This document shows, one piece after another, positions 36,738 to 43,401 of a stretch of 64,000 bases of DNA. The notes beneath the pieces are model-generated. The model was not told the origin of the DNA, searched no databases, and saw nothing but the letters and a program-made list of their open reading frames with translations. Where the stretch lies: NCBI GenBank assembly GCA_015999875.1, contig JAECRG010000001.1:62001-126000 (forward strand), given 5' to 3'. This stretch comes from Candidatus Saccharimonadota bacterium. Lineage in GTDB: Bacteria > Patescibacteriota > Saccharimonadia > Saccharimonadales > Saccharimonadaceae. The translations under genes and the position numbers were made by a program. Each line of letters opens with the position of its first letter. The stretch's first letter is position 1.

Positions 36738-36788
36738 GCCCGGTGAGCCTGCGGGAATCCATGATTCACCAGAGCCGACTCACCGGGC
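36738..36788. repeat. Inverted repeat between thyX and the Nudix gene
   Basis: GCCCGGTGAG/CTCACCGGGC, 10-bp perfect arms, 31-nt loop. No U-run follows on either strand, so it is not a textbook terminator. It lies just after the thyX stop and could protect the mRNA 3' end. Confidence 0.6.
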
Positions 36789-36796
36789 TGAACTAG

Positions 36797-37831
36797 CTAC
36801 CCCTTTCTTACTTTAGAGAAGTCATCTTCGTCGGGTACAAACTTACGAAGCTGTTTCCAGCCGTGGAAGTTACCGAAAAATGGCCTTGGGCTGATTGCCG
36901 TTTTCGCGGACACGTACTCCTGGCCGATGGAATCCATCTGCTTTTCGAAACCAGCTGGAGTTGCCACGTGCTCGAGTGGTGACATATGACCGCCAGTGAC
37001 CAGCCGCTCGTACAGACCTATGTCTGCACCAAGATCTCGCCTACCATCATGAGTCAGATAACTGACTCGTGCGCTACGGCCAGAAGAAACCTTGCCTGCG
37101 TCCTTCGGGTTCTTCCGAGCCCACTCGGCCTCTTCTGGTTGAATGAATGGCAAGTGCCAATCTCCAACTCCTACAAGCTGCGGTGTGGAGGCTTCGTAGA
37201 GAACCTTCATCCTCTCAGCTATGGTCCGGATCTCTGGCTGTGCATCCGGATTGGCTCTGAGTGCGAAGAAGTTGCGCCATTCGGTCGCAGTCACGATTAC
37301 CGTTTGCCACATGAAAGGTTCGAGCAGGCGGTTCGCAAACTGCTTGTGAACATTGAGCAGGTCAACGGTCGCAAGTTGCTCGTCGTCGGCTTTGCCTTCG
37401 GTGAGGAGTATAGCCTCATCGAAGCCCGTACCTAGCATCCCGTAGCTTGCGAAACTTTCGTACGGCCTGTAACCAAAAACCTCCCCGCACAGCTTTTCGC
37501 CAAGCAGAAGTTCGAATGCAGATGTGGCCGCTCGATCTCTTCCGCGAAGCCAGGTCTCTCGAGCTTCGTCGTGCTGTCGCCCTTCAAGGAACTGAGAAGA
37601 CTGCATGCCAGACTCATTTCGCCCGAATTTCTCCGGAATGAATGGGTCGTCGAGCAGCTTCCTGATCTGTTTTTTGACCGGAATTGCCCGACTGCTTGCA
37701 GAGTTTCTGCTGAACGAGCGGTGGGTATTGAATTCGGGAAGCATGTACCGCGGAAAAGTGATTTCCATGGTTGTTAGTCGGTCTCCAACTTCACTTACCG
37801 AATCCAGTATGATCTTGGCACTGTATGCCAT
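36797..37831 (-). CDS. thyX: FAD-dependent thymidylate synthase
   Basis: Methylates dUMP to dTMP using folate and FAD. At 344 aa (usual 215-250) it is an extended form. The ThyX signature appears as FNTHRSFSRNSASSR, with the substrate loop SSGRSARVSYLTHDGRR and SPLEHVATPA. The ATG follows TAGGAG. Codons favour C/G in third positions more than neighbouring genes and there is no -10-adjacent start, so transfer from a phage or another bacterium is possible. Confidence 0.9.
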   Translation of the reverse strand: MAYSAKIILDSVSEVGDRLTTMEITFPRYMLPEFNTHRSFSRNSASSRAIPVKKQIRKLLDDPFIPEKFGRNESGMQSSQFLEGRQHDEARETWLRGRDRAATSAFELLLGEKLCGEVFGYRPYESFASYGMLGTGFDEAILLTEGKADDEQLATVDLLNVHKQFANRLLEPFMWQTVIVTATEWRNFFALRANPDAQPEIRTIAERMKVLYEASTPQLVGVGDWHLPFIQPEEAEWARKNPKDAGKVSSGRSARVSYLTHDGRRDLGADIGLYERLVTGGHMSPLEHVATPAGFEKQMDSIGQEYVSAKTAISPRPFFGNFHGWKQLRKFVPDEDDFSKVRKG

Positions 37832-37892
37832 GTTTTCTCCTAAGAAAATAGGGTAAACTCTTAATGTTCACCCACCCTGTCGCTAGTATAGC

Positions 37893-37921
37893 AAAATCCG
37901 CACCATAACGATGCGGATTTT
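37893..37921 (-). terminator. Intrinsic terminator after rplA
   Basis: Stem AAAATCCGCA/TGCGGATTTT, T-rich on the minus-strand side. Confidence 0.8.
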
Positions 37922-37944
37922 GATGATGCAATAACTAGCTAGAT

Positions 37945-38916
37945 CTAGTTGTTTGTCTCTACTTTGATACTAGGGCCTTGTGAAGTAGAGATACTTACGG
38001 TCTTTACATATACACTCTTGATGCTTGATGGCTTCTGTGAGGCCAGGCTATCGAAGAAAGCTTTTGCGTTGCCAGTAAGCTTCTCGGCACCAAATGATAC
38101 CTTGCCGATTGCGAGGTGGACAATTGCTTGCTTGTCGACACGGTACTCTACCTTGCCGGCTTTTGCTTCAGTGACAGCTTTTGCTACGTCAGCTGCAACA
38201 GTACCGCTCTTAGGGTTTGGCATGAGACCACGTGGACCGAGCAAACGAGCGTGTTTACCAAGTTTTGGCATGTACTGTGGTGTGGCTACGAGGATATCGA
38301 AGTTTAGCTCTTCTTTTTCAAGTTGCTTGAGGAACTCTTCATCACCTACAACATCTGCACCAGCTTTTTTCGCAGCAGCGTGCTCTGATTCTGGAGCAAA
38401 CACGGCGACACGAACCGTTTTACCGGTACCGTGAGGGAGGCTAACAGTTGCGCGGACATTTTGATCTGCCTGACGTGGATCTACACCAAGGCGTACGTGT
38501 ACTTCTACGGATGCATCAAACTTAGCAGGATTTGTCTCCGCAGCGAGTGCAAGCGCTTCTGCTAGAGGGTATACTTTGCCATCTTCAATTTTCTTAGCAG
38601 CTTCTTGGTATTTTTTGCCACGGCGTTCGATGCGTGGACGAGCTACAGGTACTGGACCTTTCTTTTTGAGCTCTTCAGCCTCAGGGTCAAGTGGCGAAGT
38701 GTCGCCTTCTTCTTTGCGAGCTTCTTTTTCTGCTTTTTCTTCAGCTTCTGCAAGTGCTTTGACGCTTCGCTTGCCAGCTTTTGCAGGCGCTGCTTCTTTT
38801 GTCTCGTGCTTTTCAGCTCCAGCGATTGCTGCTTCGATTTCAGCGATAGTGTTTTTCTCAGTCACTTCGAGCTTGAGCTCAGCGGCCTTTTCTAATAGTT
38901 CGGCTTTTTTTGCCAT
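37945..38916 (-). CDS. rplA: 50S ribosomal protein L1 with N-terminal extension
   Basis: Builds the L1 stalk near the E site. The core (about residues 95-323) is standard, with VRLGVDPRQADQNVRATVSLPHGTG and MPNPKSGTV. The first roughly 95 residues are extra: a SAP/HeH-like helical unit (KKAELLEKAAELKLEVTEKN) followed by a Lys/Glu/Ala-rich charged linker. The usual length is about 230 aa. The extension may bind nucleic acid, which is inference. rplA is separated from rplK by about 1.3 kb holding an opposite-strand gene. Confidence 0.95.
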   Translation of the reverse strand: MAKKAELLEKAAELKLEVTEKNTIAEIEAAIAGAEKHETKEAAPAKAGKRSVKALAEAEEKAEKEARKEEGDTSPLDPEAEELKKKGPVPVARPRIERRGKKYQEAAKKIEDGKVYPLAEALALAAETNPAKFDASVEVHVRLGVDPRQADQNVRATVSLPHGTGKTVRVAVFAPESEHAAAKKAGADVVGDEEFLKQLEKEELNFDILVATPQYMPKLGKHARLLGPRGLMPNPKSGTVAADVAKAVTEAKAGKVEYRVDKQAIVHLAIGKVSFGAEKLTGNAKAFFDSLASQKPSSIKSVYVKTVSISTSQGPSIKVETNN

Positions 38917-39095
38917 AATTGTAGGTATAACCCTTTCTGTGGTGTTAGCGGCATATTCTGCCTCCCATCATTGATTTATTGTAGGTGTAATTATAGCAAA
39001 TATTGCCACAAATATCAAGCAGGGGTGTATGCACTGTATGTAATGTTATTACCTCTGTTTTGACTTCTGTTTTTGTAACCAAATAGTACTATATA

Positions 39096-39124
39096 TTGAC
39101 ATAAGCAACATAGACCGCTACTAT
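39096..39124 (+). promoter_or_regulatory. Promoter of the LysM-Rpf gene
   Basis: TTGACA (39096-39101), 17 bp, TACTAT (39119-39124). It predicts a 5' UTR of about 100 nt, long for this window. Confidence 0.65.
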
Positions 39125-39172
39125 GGTAATTGTGTTTTTTAGAATCGTGAGAGACTCTTTAGGGCACACTAT

Positions 39173-39210
39173 CCCAATATTCGTATTTACATCATATCAG
39201 GAATATCGGG
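39173..39210 (+). promoter_or_regulatory. 5' UTR hairpin next to the rpf ribosome-binding site
   Basis: CCC-ATATTC pairs with GAATAT-GGG around an 18-nt loop, ending 6 nt before AAAGGAGG. The 38917-39229 gap contains only this leader, the promoter above and the rplA upstream region; I see no gene in it. Many actinobacterial rpf genes carry riboswitches in this position, but I cannot match a known class. Confidence 0.35.
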
Positions 39211-39229
39211 GGTAATAAAGGAGGAAACA

Positions 39230-39844
39230 ATGCGTTTTAACGTAAAATTTACAGCGCTTGCGCTTGCTGGTGCGATCGCGCTCTTCGGAGGAGCGTCTGC
39301 GTCAGCCAAACCAGGTGACACCGTGGTAGTTAGCTCAGGAGATACATTGTCTGCGATAGGCGCCGCCCATGGATCGGACTATGTCCGTATTTTTAATGCC
39401 AACCCGCAGATTGCTAATCCAGATGTAATCAATGCTGGAGATCAACTACGCGTCCCTACTGCCGACGAGCAATTACCGGACCGACTAAGTCAGCTGCAAG
39501 CCGCGCAAGCAGCATACGTGGCGCCAGCACAATCAGTGGCGACGAATTATGGTGGTTATCAGCAGAGTAACCAGCAACCCGTAGCCGCACCTGTCAATAC
39601 GGGTGGTAGTAGCTGGGAGCAAATCGCACAGTGTGAATCTGGTGGCAACTGGAGTATAAATACGGGCAATGGCTATAGTGGTGGTCTACAGTTTAGTCCA
39701 GGAACATGGTCTGCATATGGCGATGGTTCTGCCTCGGCAGCCCAAGCTAGTAAAGAGGCTCAGATCGCTGCAGCTGAAAAAGTGCTAGCAGCGCAAGGCT
39801 GGGGCGCATGGCCTAGTTGTTCAGCAAAAGCCGGTCTCCGCTAG
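39230..39844 (+). CDS. Secreted LysM-Rpf domain protein (muralytic, resuscitation-promoting-factor type)
   Basis: At 204 aa: signal peptide (about 1-27, ending ASASA), LysM domain (about 32-76, [18 protein letters not shown]...), an Ala/Gln linker, and a C-terminal Rpf transglycosylase-like domain ([20 protein letters not shown] with the catalytic Glu in [15 protein letters not shown], a second Cys near the end). Rpf domains cleave peptidoglycan. In an epibiont this could remodel its own wall or act on an actinobacterial host. A perfect AAAGGAGG and its own terminator indicate strong expression. Confidence 0.94.
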   Translation: MRFNVKFTALALAGAIALFGGASASAKPGDTVVVSSGDTLSAIGAAHGSDYVRIFNANPQIANPDVINAGDQLRVPTADEQLPDRLSQLQAAQAAYVAPAQSVATNYGGYQQSNQQPVAAPVNTGGSSWEQIAQCESGGNWSINTGNGYSGGLQFSPGTWSAYGDGSASAAQASKEAQIAAAEKVLAAQGWGAWPSCSAKAGLR

Positions 39845-39860
39845 GGATAGATATACTCAT

Positions 39861-39893
39861 AAAAACCACGCCGCACGGCGTGGTTTTTATTTT
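39861..39893. terminator. Terminator after rpf
   Basis: Stem AAAACCACGCCG/CGGCGTGGTTTT with a T-run on the plus strand. It overlaps the last codons of the small minus-strand gene. Confidence 0.85.
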
Positions 39894-40100
39894 CGATTTA
39901 GTTTATTTGCAATCGCTTCATTAGTTAGCTTCAAGGACTCTTCTCGCGTATCTCCTCCTTTGCCATCCATGATTTCGTGGGAGGTCTTGCTTTGCTCCGT
40001 CGAACCGCGCGATTCGATCATTGAGGATTGCCCCCTCTTCATTCGAAAGCTTGTCTAGTAGATCATTTTCGTCGTATTCTCGTAGGCTACATTCACTCAT
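39887..40100 (-). pseudogene. Small hypothetical gene split by a shift at a G5 run
   Basis: The minus-strand frame starting MSECSLREYDEND reads to KLSNEEG and then into an improbable Arg-rich tail ending at 39924. Removing one G from the G5 run (C5 at 40031-40035 on the plus strand) restores a smooth frame through MDGKGGDTREESLKLTNEA to a TAA at 39887, about 70 aa. Alternatively the second half could be its own 44-aa ORF (ATG at about 40024 with GAGGGGG upstream). I recognise no function. Confidence 0.5.
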
Positions 40101-40158
40101 AAGATTGTCACACAAACTCTGTGGACATTGCGATAGGTGTAAGTACTTTTGTAAATAA

Positions 40159-40185
40159 ATACACCCCGAGAGATTCGGGGTGTAT
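40159..40185 (-). terminator. Terminator after rplK
   Basis: Stem ATACACCCCGA/TCGGGGTGTAT followed by ATTTATTT on the minus strand. Confidence 0.8.
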
Positions 40186-40202
40186 TCAATGTGCAAATAG
40201 AT

Positions 40203-40628
40203 TTATTCGCTGACTTCGACTCCCATAGAGCGAGCAGTACCGGCGATTGTCTTGATTCGGCCTTCTTCGTCGATTGCGTTGAGCATGTCTTTCTTTGCTT
40301 CAGCGATTTCGGCGAGTTGAGCACGAGTGATAGTACCTACTTTTTCAGCGTGTGGTTTACCGCTGCCTTTTTTGATGCCAATCTTTTCACGGATTGCGTC
40401 ATCGACAGGCTGACCAAGGCTCTTCCAGCTAAAAGTACGGTCTTCGAACACGGTCATGTGTACGATTACGTCTTTACCCATAAGATCTTTGGTTGCGTCG
40501 TTAAACGGATTGATGAAATCCATCATGTTAAGACCCCATTGACCGAGTGTTGAACCAACAGGAGGGCCTGCGGTCGCGCGACCAGCTGGGATACGGAGCT
40601 TGAGGTTTCCGATGATTTTCTTTGCCAT
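40203..40628 (-). CDS. rplK: 50S ribosomal protein L11
   Basis: GTPase-associated centre protein. At 141 aa it has the N-terminal proline-rich RIPAGRATAGPPVGSTLGQWG and the C-terminal rRNA-binding domain ending TIAGTARSMGVEV. AAGGAAA precedes the ATG. It has its own terminator, so it is not co-transcribed with rplA. Confidence 0.97.
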   Translation of the reverse strand: MAKKIIGNLKLRIPAGRATAGPPVGSTLGQWGLNMMDFINPFNDATKDLMGKDVIVHMTVFEDRTFSWKSLGQPVDDAIREKIGIKKGSGKPHAEKVGTITRAQLAEIAEAKKDMLNAIDEEGRIKTIAGTARSMGVEVSE

Positions 40629-40719
40629 AATTCTTGTATTTCCTTCTTTTTACTCTAGTTATACCAGAGTGCGTAACCATACGATTATAACAAAATATCG
40701 AGACTTACGCAAGACGCTG

Positions 40720-40725
40720 TATACT
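40720..40725 (+). promoter_or_regulatory. -10 box, leaderless, of the 186-aa membrane gene
   Basis: TATACT ends 6 nt before the ATG at 40732. This is 44 codons inside the ORF-track frame. Confidence 0.45.
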
Positions 40726-40731
40726 GTAAGC

Positions 40732-41292
40732 ATGAGCATCATGAAATTGCCCCCTGTCAAGCACGTAATTGCAAATTACTGCGGAGGTTTAGGATATTAC
40801 GCATTTCACTTCGCATGGATATTACTTGCGTTTACGACGCTTACGCGGATCATGCAGTACGTAATACCCCAAAATCAGCCCGTGTTACAGACACCAGCTC
40901 AGACTACCGCCGCTGCGGTAACTACAAGTGGTGGTGATGGTCTGCCTACTGTAGTAGTTATTGCTATCTCTGCATTTCTTCTCGTAGCGACACTTGTGCT
41001 TCTGATACTTCTGCCATATTGGATCGGACATCTGTCCCGAGGACTTAGTCGTTGGTTGCTACGCCAGACATCTTGGGGTGTTAGCCTCAGAGGTATTCAA
41101 ATCACCAAGCAACTCCTGTCATTGCTAGCGTTTGTGGTGTCTGTCATGGTGCTGTTTCAGCCGGCTATGGACACCATTGCCAATCTACCTTTCTTTCTGG
41201 TGACTGCAGCGTGTGTCGTTGCTTCGCTAGCTTTTGCATTGCAGCACATACTAGTAACGCTCTGGAATATTCCAGAGCGTCGTGTGTACTAG
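40732..41292 (+). CDS. Hypothetical four-TM membrane protein
   Basis: From the ATG at 40732 it is 186 aa. TM segments lie near 24-44, 77-101, 128-148 and 155-177, with a Gln/Thr/Ala-rich loop (QTPAQTTAAAVTTSGG) after the first. I recognise no family. It interrupts the nusG-rplK order on the opposite strand. Its last codons contain a perfect 24-bp palindrome. Confidence 0.65.
   Translation: MSIMKLPPVKHVIANYCGGLGYYAFHFAWILLAFTTLTRIMQYVIPQNQPVLQTPAQTTAAAVTTSGGDGLPTVVVIAISAFLLVATLVLLILLPYWIGHLSRGLSRWLLRQTSWGVSLRGIQITKQLLSLLAFVVSVMVLFQPAMDTIANLPFFLVTAACVVASLAFALQHILVTLWNIPERRVY
41257..41280. repeat. Perfect 24-bp palindrome
   Basis: ACGCTCTGGAAT followed by its exact reverse complement, inside the 3' end of the membrane gene and 25 nt past the nusG stop. 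No T-run follows, so it is not a standard terminator. Confidence 0.7.
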
Positions 41293-41304
41293 TAGTCTGT
41301 AAAA

Positions 41305-41850
41305 CTAAACTTTTTTAACTTGAAGCGCATCGAGCTCAACAGGTGTATCGCGGCCAAACATGCTAACCATGACTTTGAGCTTGCCTTTTTGGTAATCAAT
41401 TTCGCTGATAGCGCCATCAAAGCCTTTGAAGGGCCCGTCTGTGATAGAAACAACTTCGCCTTCGTTGAAGTCGATTTGGTGCTTTGGCTCTTCGACACCC
41501 ATACGCTTTTTGATCTTACGGATCTCTCCATCTGATACTGGTGTGGGATCTGTACCGCTGCCGACAAATCCTGTGACTCCAGGAGTGTTGCGTACGATAT
41601 ACCATGTCTCTTCCGTGAGCTTCATCTCTACTAGTACGTAGCCCTGGAAAATTTTTCGATCGACAACTTTACGTTTGCCATTTTTGATTTCAATTTGCTT
41701 TTCTTTTGGCACCATTACATCGAAGATTTTGTCTGCCATGTCGACTGCGTTGATGCGCTGTCGGATGCTTTCCGAAACCTTATCTTCGTATCCACTGTAG
41801 GTATGGATCGCATACCACTGTTTGCTTGAATCGTATCGTTTACGTACCAT
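41305..41850 (-). CDS. nusG: Transcription termination/antitermination protein NusG
   Basis: At 181 aa it has an NGN domain (KQWYAIHTYSGYEDKVSESI, QGYVLVEMKLTEETWYIVRNTPGVTGFVG) and a C-terminal KOW domain (GEVVSITDGPFKGFDGAISEI). It directly follows secE, the usual pair. Confidence 0.97.
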   Translation of the reverse strand: MVRKRYDSSKQWYAIHTYSGYEDKVSESIRQRINAVDMADKIFDVMVPKEKQIEIKNGKRKVVDRKIFQGYVLVEMKLTEETWYIVRNTPGVTGFVGSGTDPTPVSDGEIRKIKKRMGVEEPKHQIDFNEGEVVSITDGPFKGFDGAISEIDYQKGKLKVMVSMFGRDTPVELDALQVKKV

Positions 41851-41855
41851 TATTG

Positions 41856-42188
41856 TTAGCCTTTCACTAGGAGATCAAATAGATATTTAAAAATTGCGTC
41901 GAGTACAATAACTAAGACAAAAAAGAATATAGAGTACACGATCACCGCGAAGGTAAGACTCCATGTTGCTTTTCGGTCGGGCCAGCGTACCTGTTTAAGC
42001 TCACGCCATGCCCCGACAAAGTAATTATCTCGTGGTTTTTTGACTTTTTGAGTTTTGTTTGCCACTTTTTTGTCAGATGTTTTGACTGGCTTTGCAGTGG
42101 TATTCTTTGCTGGTTTTTTTGTGTCTTCGGTAGTAGCCACTACGCGGGTGGTGACTTTTGCCGAAGATGCCTTCTTCTTTTCTGCCAA
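41856..42188 (-). CDS. secE: Preprotein translocase subunit SecE
   Basis: An essential membrane stabiliser of SecY. From the TTG at 42188, preceded by GGGAG, it is 110 aa: a Lys/Thr-rich N-terminal extension (about 1-50), then the conserved WRELKQVRWPDRKATW and one TM (about 82-105). The longer ORF-track start lacks support. It overlaps nothing and precedes nusG by 5 nt. Confidence 0.92.
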   Translation of the reverse strand: MAEKKKASSAKVTTRVVATTEDTKKPAKNTTAKPVKTSDKKVANKTQKVKKPRDNYFVGAWRELKQVRWPDRKATWSLTFAVIVYSIFFFVLVIVLDAIFKYLFDLLVKG

Positions 42189-42206
42189 CTCGTTAGACTC
42201 CCAATT

Positions 42207-42235
42207 TAAAAAGTCTGCTTGCTGCAGACTGTCAA
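42207..42235 (-). promoter_or_regulatory. secE-nusG promoter with palindrome in its spacer
   Basis: TTGACA (42230-42235) is followed after 17 bp by TTTTTA (42207-42212); TTTAAA at 19 bp is an alternative -10. The 17-bp spacer is itself GTCTGC-N5-GCAGAC (42213-42229), a perfect inverted repeat that fits an operator. Confidence 0.5.
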
Positions 42236-42276
42236 CTACAAGTATACCGTGGCATATAACAAGTGTCAAGTCGTGC

Positions 42277-42282
42277 TACAAT
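42277..42282 (+). promoter_or_regulatory. -10 box, leaderless, of the GT2 gene
   Basis: TACAAT ends 6 nt before the ATG at 42289; there is no Shine-Dalgarno. Confidence 0.45.
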
Positions 42283-42288
42283 GTGCTT

Positions 42289-43401
42289 ATGATAGAACTG
42301 CTCGTTGCTGGGTGGCTCGGTGCCGTCGCAACTACGGAAGGCCTAACCTTCGTACGACTGCACATGATGCTGCGTCGCTTTCACGCCCGCAAACTGCTCA
42401 GTACTCCTTCGATGGTGCGTGATATGCCGAGCGTAAGTGTTTGTATACCTGCTCGCAACGAAAAACATGCAATGACACGGTGTCTTGAATCCGTGCTTTC
42501 TAGCACCTACCCGAAGATGGAGGTGCTCGTACTTGATGATGAATCTGTTGATAATACGTCGAGCCTCATCAAATCATTCGCAAAAGATGGAGTACGCTTC
42601 ATAGAGGGGGGCACCCCACCAGAGGGGTGGGTTGGCAAGAATCATGCGTTGCGAACACTCCTCAAAGAAGCGAGTGGCACGTATGTGCTGTATCTTGATG
42701 TAGATACCGTCCTGTCTGTCTACTCGATTAGCCAGCTTGTTTCGTACGCAGAAACAACACGAGCCGACATGATCTCTGTACTACCCCAAAGAAATGATGT
42801 GTGGCGCGCAAGTGTGCTGCTGGCACCGCTAAGATATTTTTGGCATGTATTATTCCATCGTGCAGCTCGTCCGGTCGTTGCGAGTAGCGCCTGGATGGTG
42901 CGACGAAAAGACCTGTTGCGTGATTTTGAGGATTTCTCGCAGCTTAAAGACGACGTAGAGCCTGAGGTAACGATCGCACGGCAGTATCTTGCTAAAAATA
43001 GCTATAAATTTCTCACTAGTCATCAACTTCTTGGAGTGTCGTATGAAAAAAAGATGAGCTCTCAGATAGAAACAACTATTCGACTGCGCTATCCTCAGCT
43101 TCATTTTTCTCTGTTTCGTGCGGTCGCAGTGGCCTGCTGTAAGGCAATGATTGCCCTCACTCCGCTCATTGCTTTTATAGATACTGTATATATCGCACCC
43201 GCGATACTTGTCTATCTTGGTGGAGCCATCTGTTATCTTAGTTACTTGCTGTTTGTATGGGAGCGTGGCGCACTCATCGGTATGTGGCTTTGGCCTCTTG
43301 TGCTACTTGGCGATGCGTGGCTGACGCTTGTGAGCATGATTCGCTACCAGACCGGTACAGTTACTTGGAAAGGCCGTCCGATTATTTCTCGGAGTCGATA
43401 G
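42289..43401 (+). CDS. Family 2 glycosyltransferase, membrane-bound
   Basis: 370 aa from the ATG at 42289; the ORF track extends spuriously into antisense secE. An N-terminal TM (about 1-20) precedes a GT-A domain: VSVCIPARNEKHAM, VLVLDDESVDNT, LYLDVDTVL (DxD), and a later QLKDDVE. Three C-terminal TMs follow. It is probably a processive or lipid-linked sugar transferase of the envelope. It overlaps the 3' end of the histidine kinase by 20 nt, tail to tail. Confidence 0.88.
   Translation: MIELLVAGWLGAVATTEGLTFVRLHMMLRRFHARKLLSTPSMVRDMPSVSVCIPARNEKHAMTRCLESVLSSTYPKMEVLVLDDESVDNTSSLIKSFAKDGVRFIEGGTPPEGWVGKNHALRTLLKEASGTYVLYLDVDTVLSVYSISQLVSYAETTRADMISVLPQRNDVWRASVLLAPLRYFWHVLFHRAARPVVASSAWMVRRKDLLRDFEDFSQLKDDVEPEVTIARQYLAKNSYKFLTSHQLLGVSYEKKMSSQIETTIRLRYPQLHFSLFRAVAVACCKAMIALTPLIAFIDTVYIAPAILVYLGGAICYLSYLLFVWERGALIGMWLWPLVLLGDAWLTLVSMIRYQTGTVTWKGRPIISRSR

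Noticed and set aside
37949-38434. 161-aa plus-strand ORF
   Set aside because: Antisense of rplA.
38917-39095. Known c-di-AMP (ydaO-type) riboswitch upstream of rpf
   Set aside because: I looked for its conserved strands because actinobacterial rpf genes often have it, and could not find them; only a simple hairpin near the ribosome-binding site is visible.
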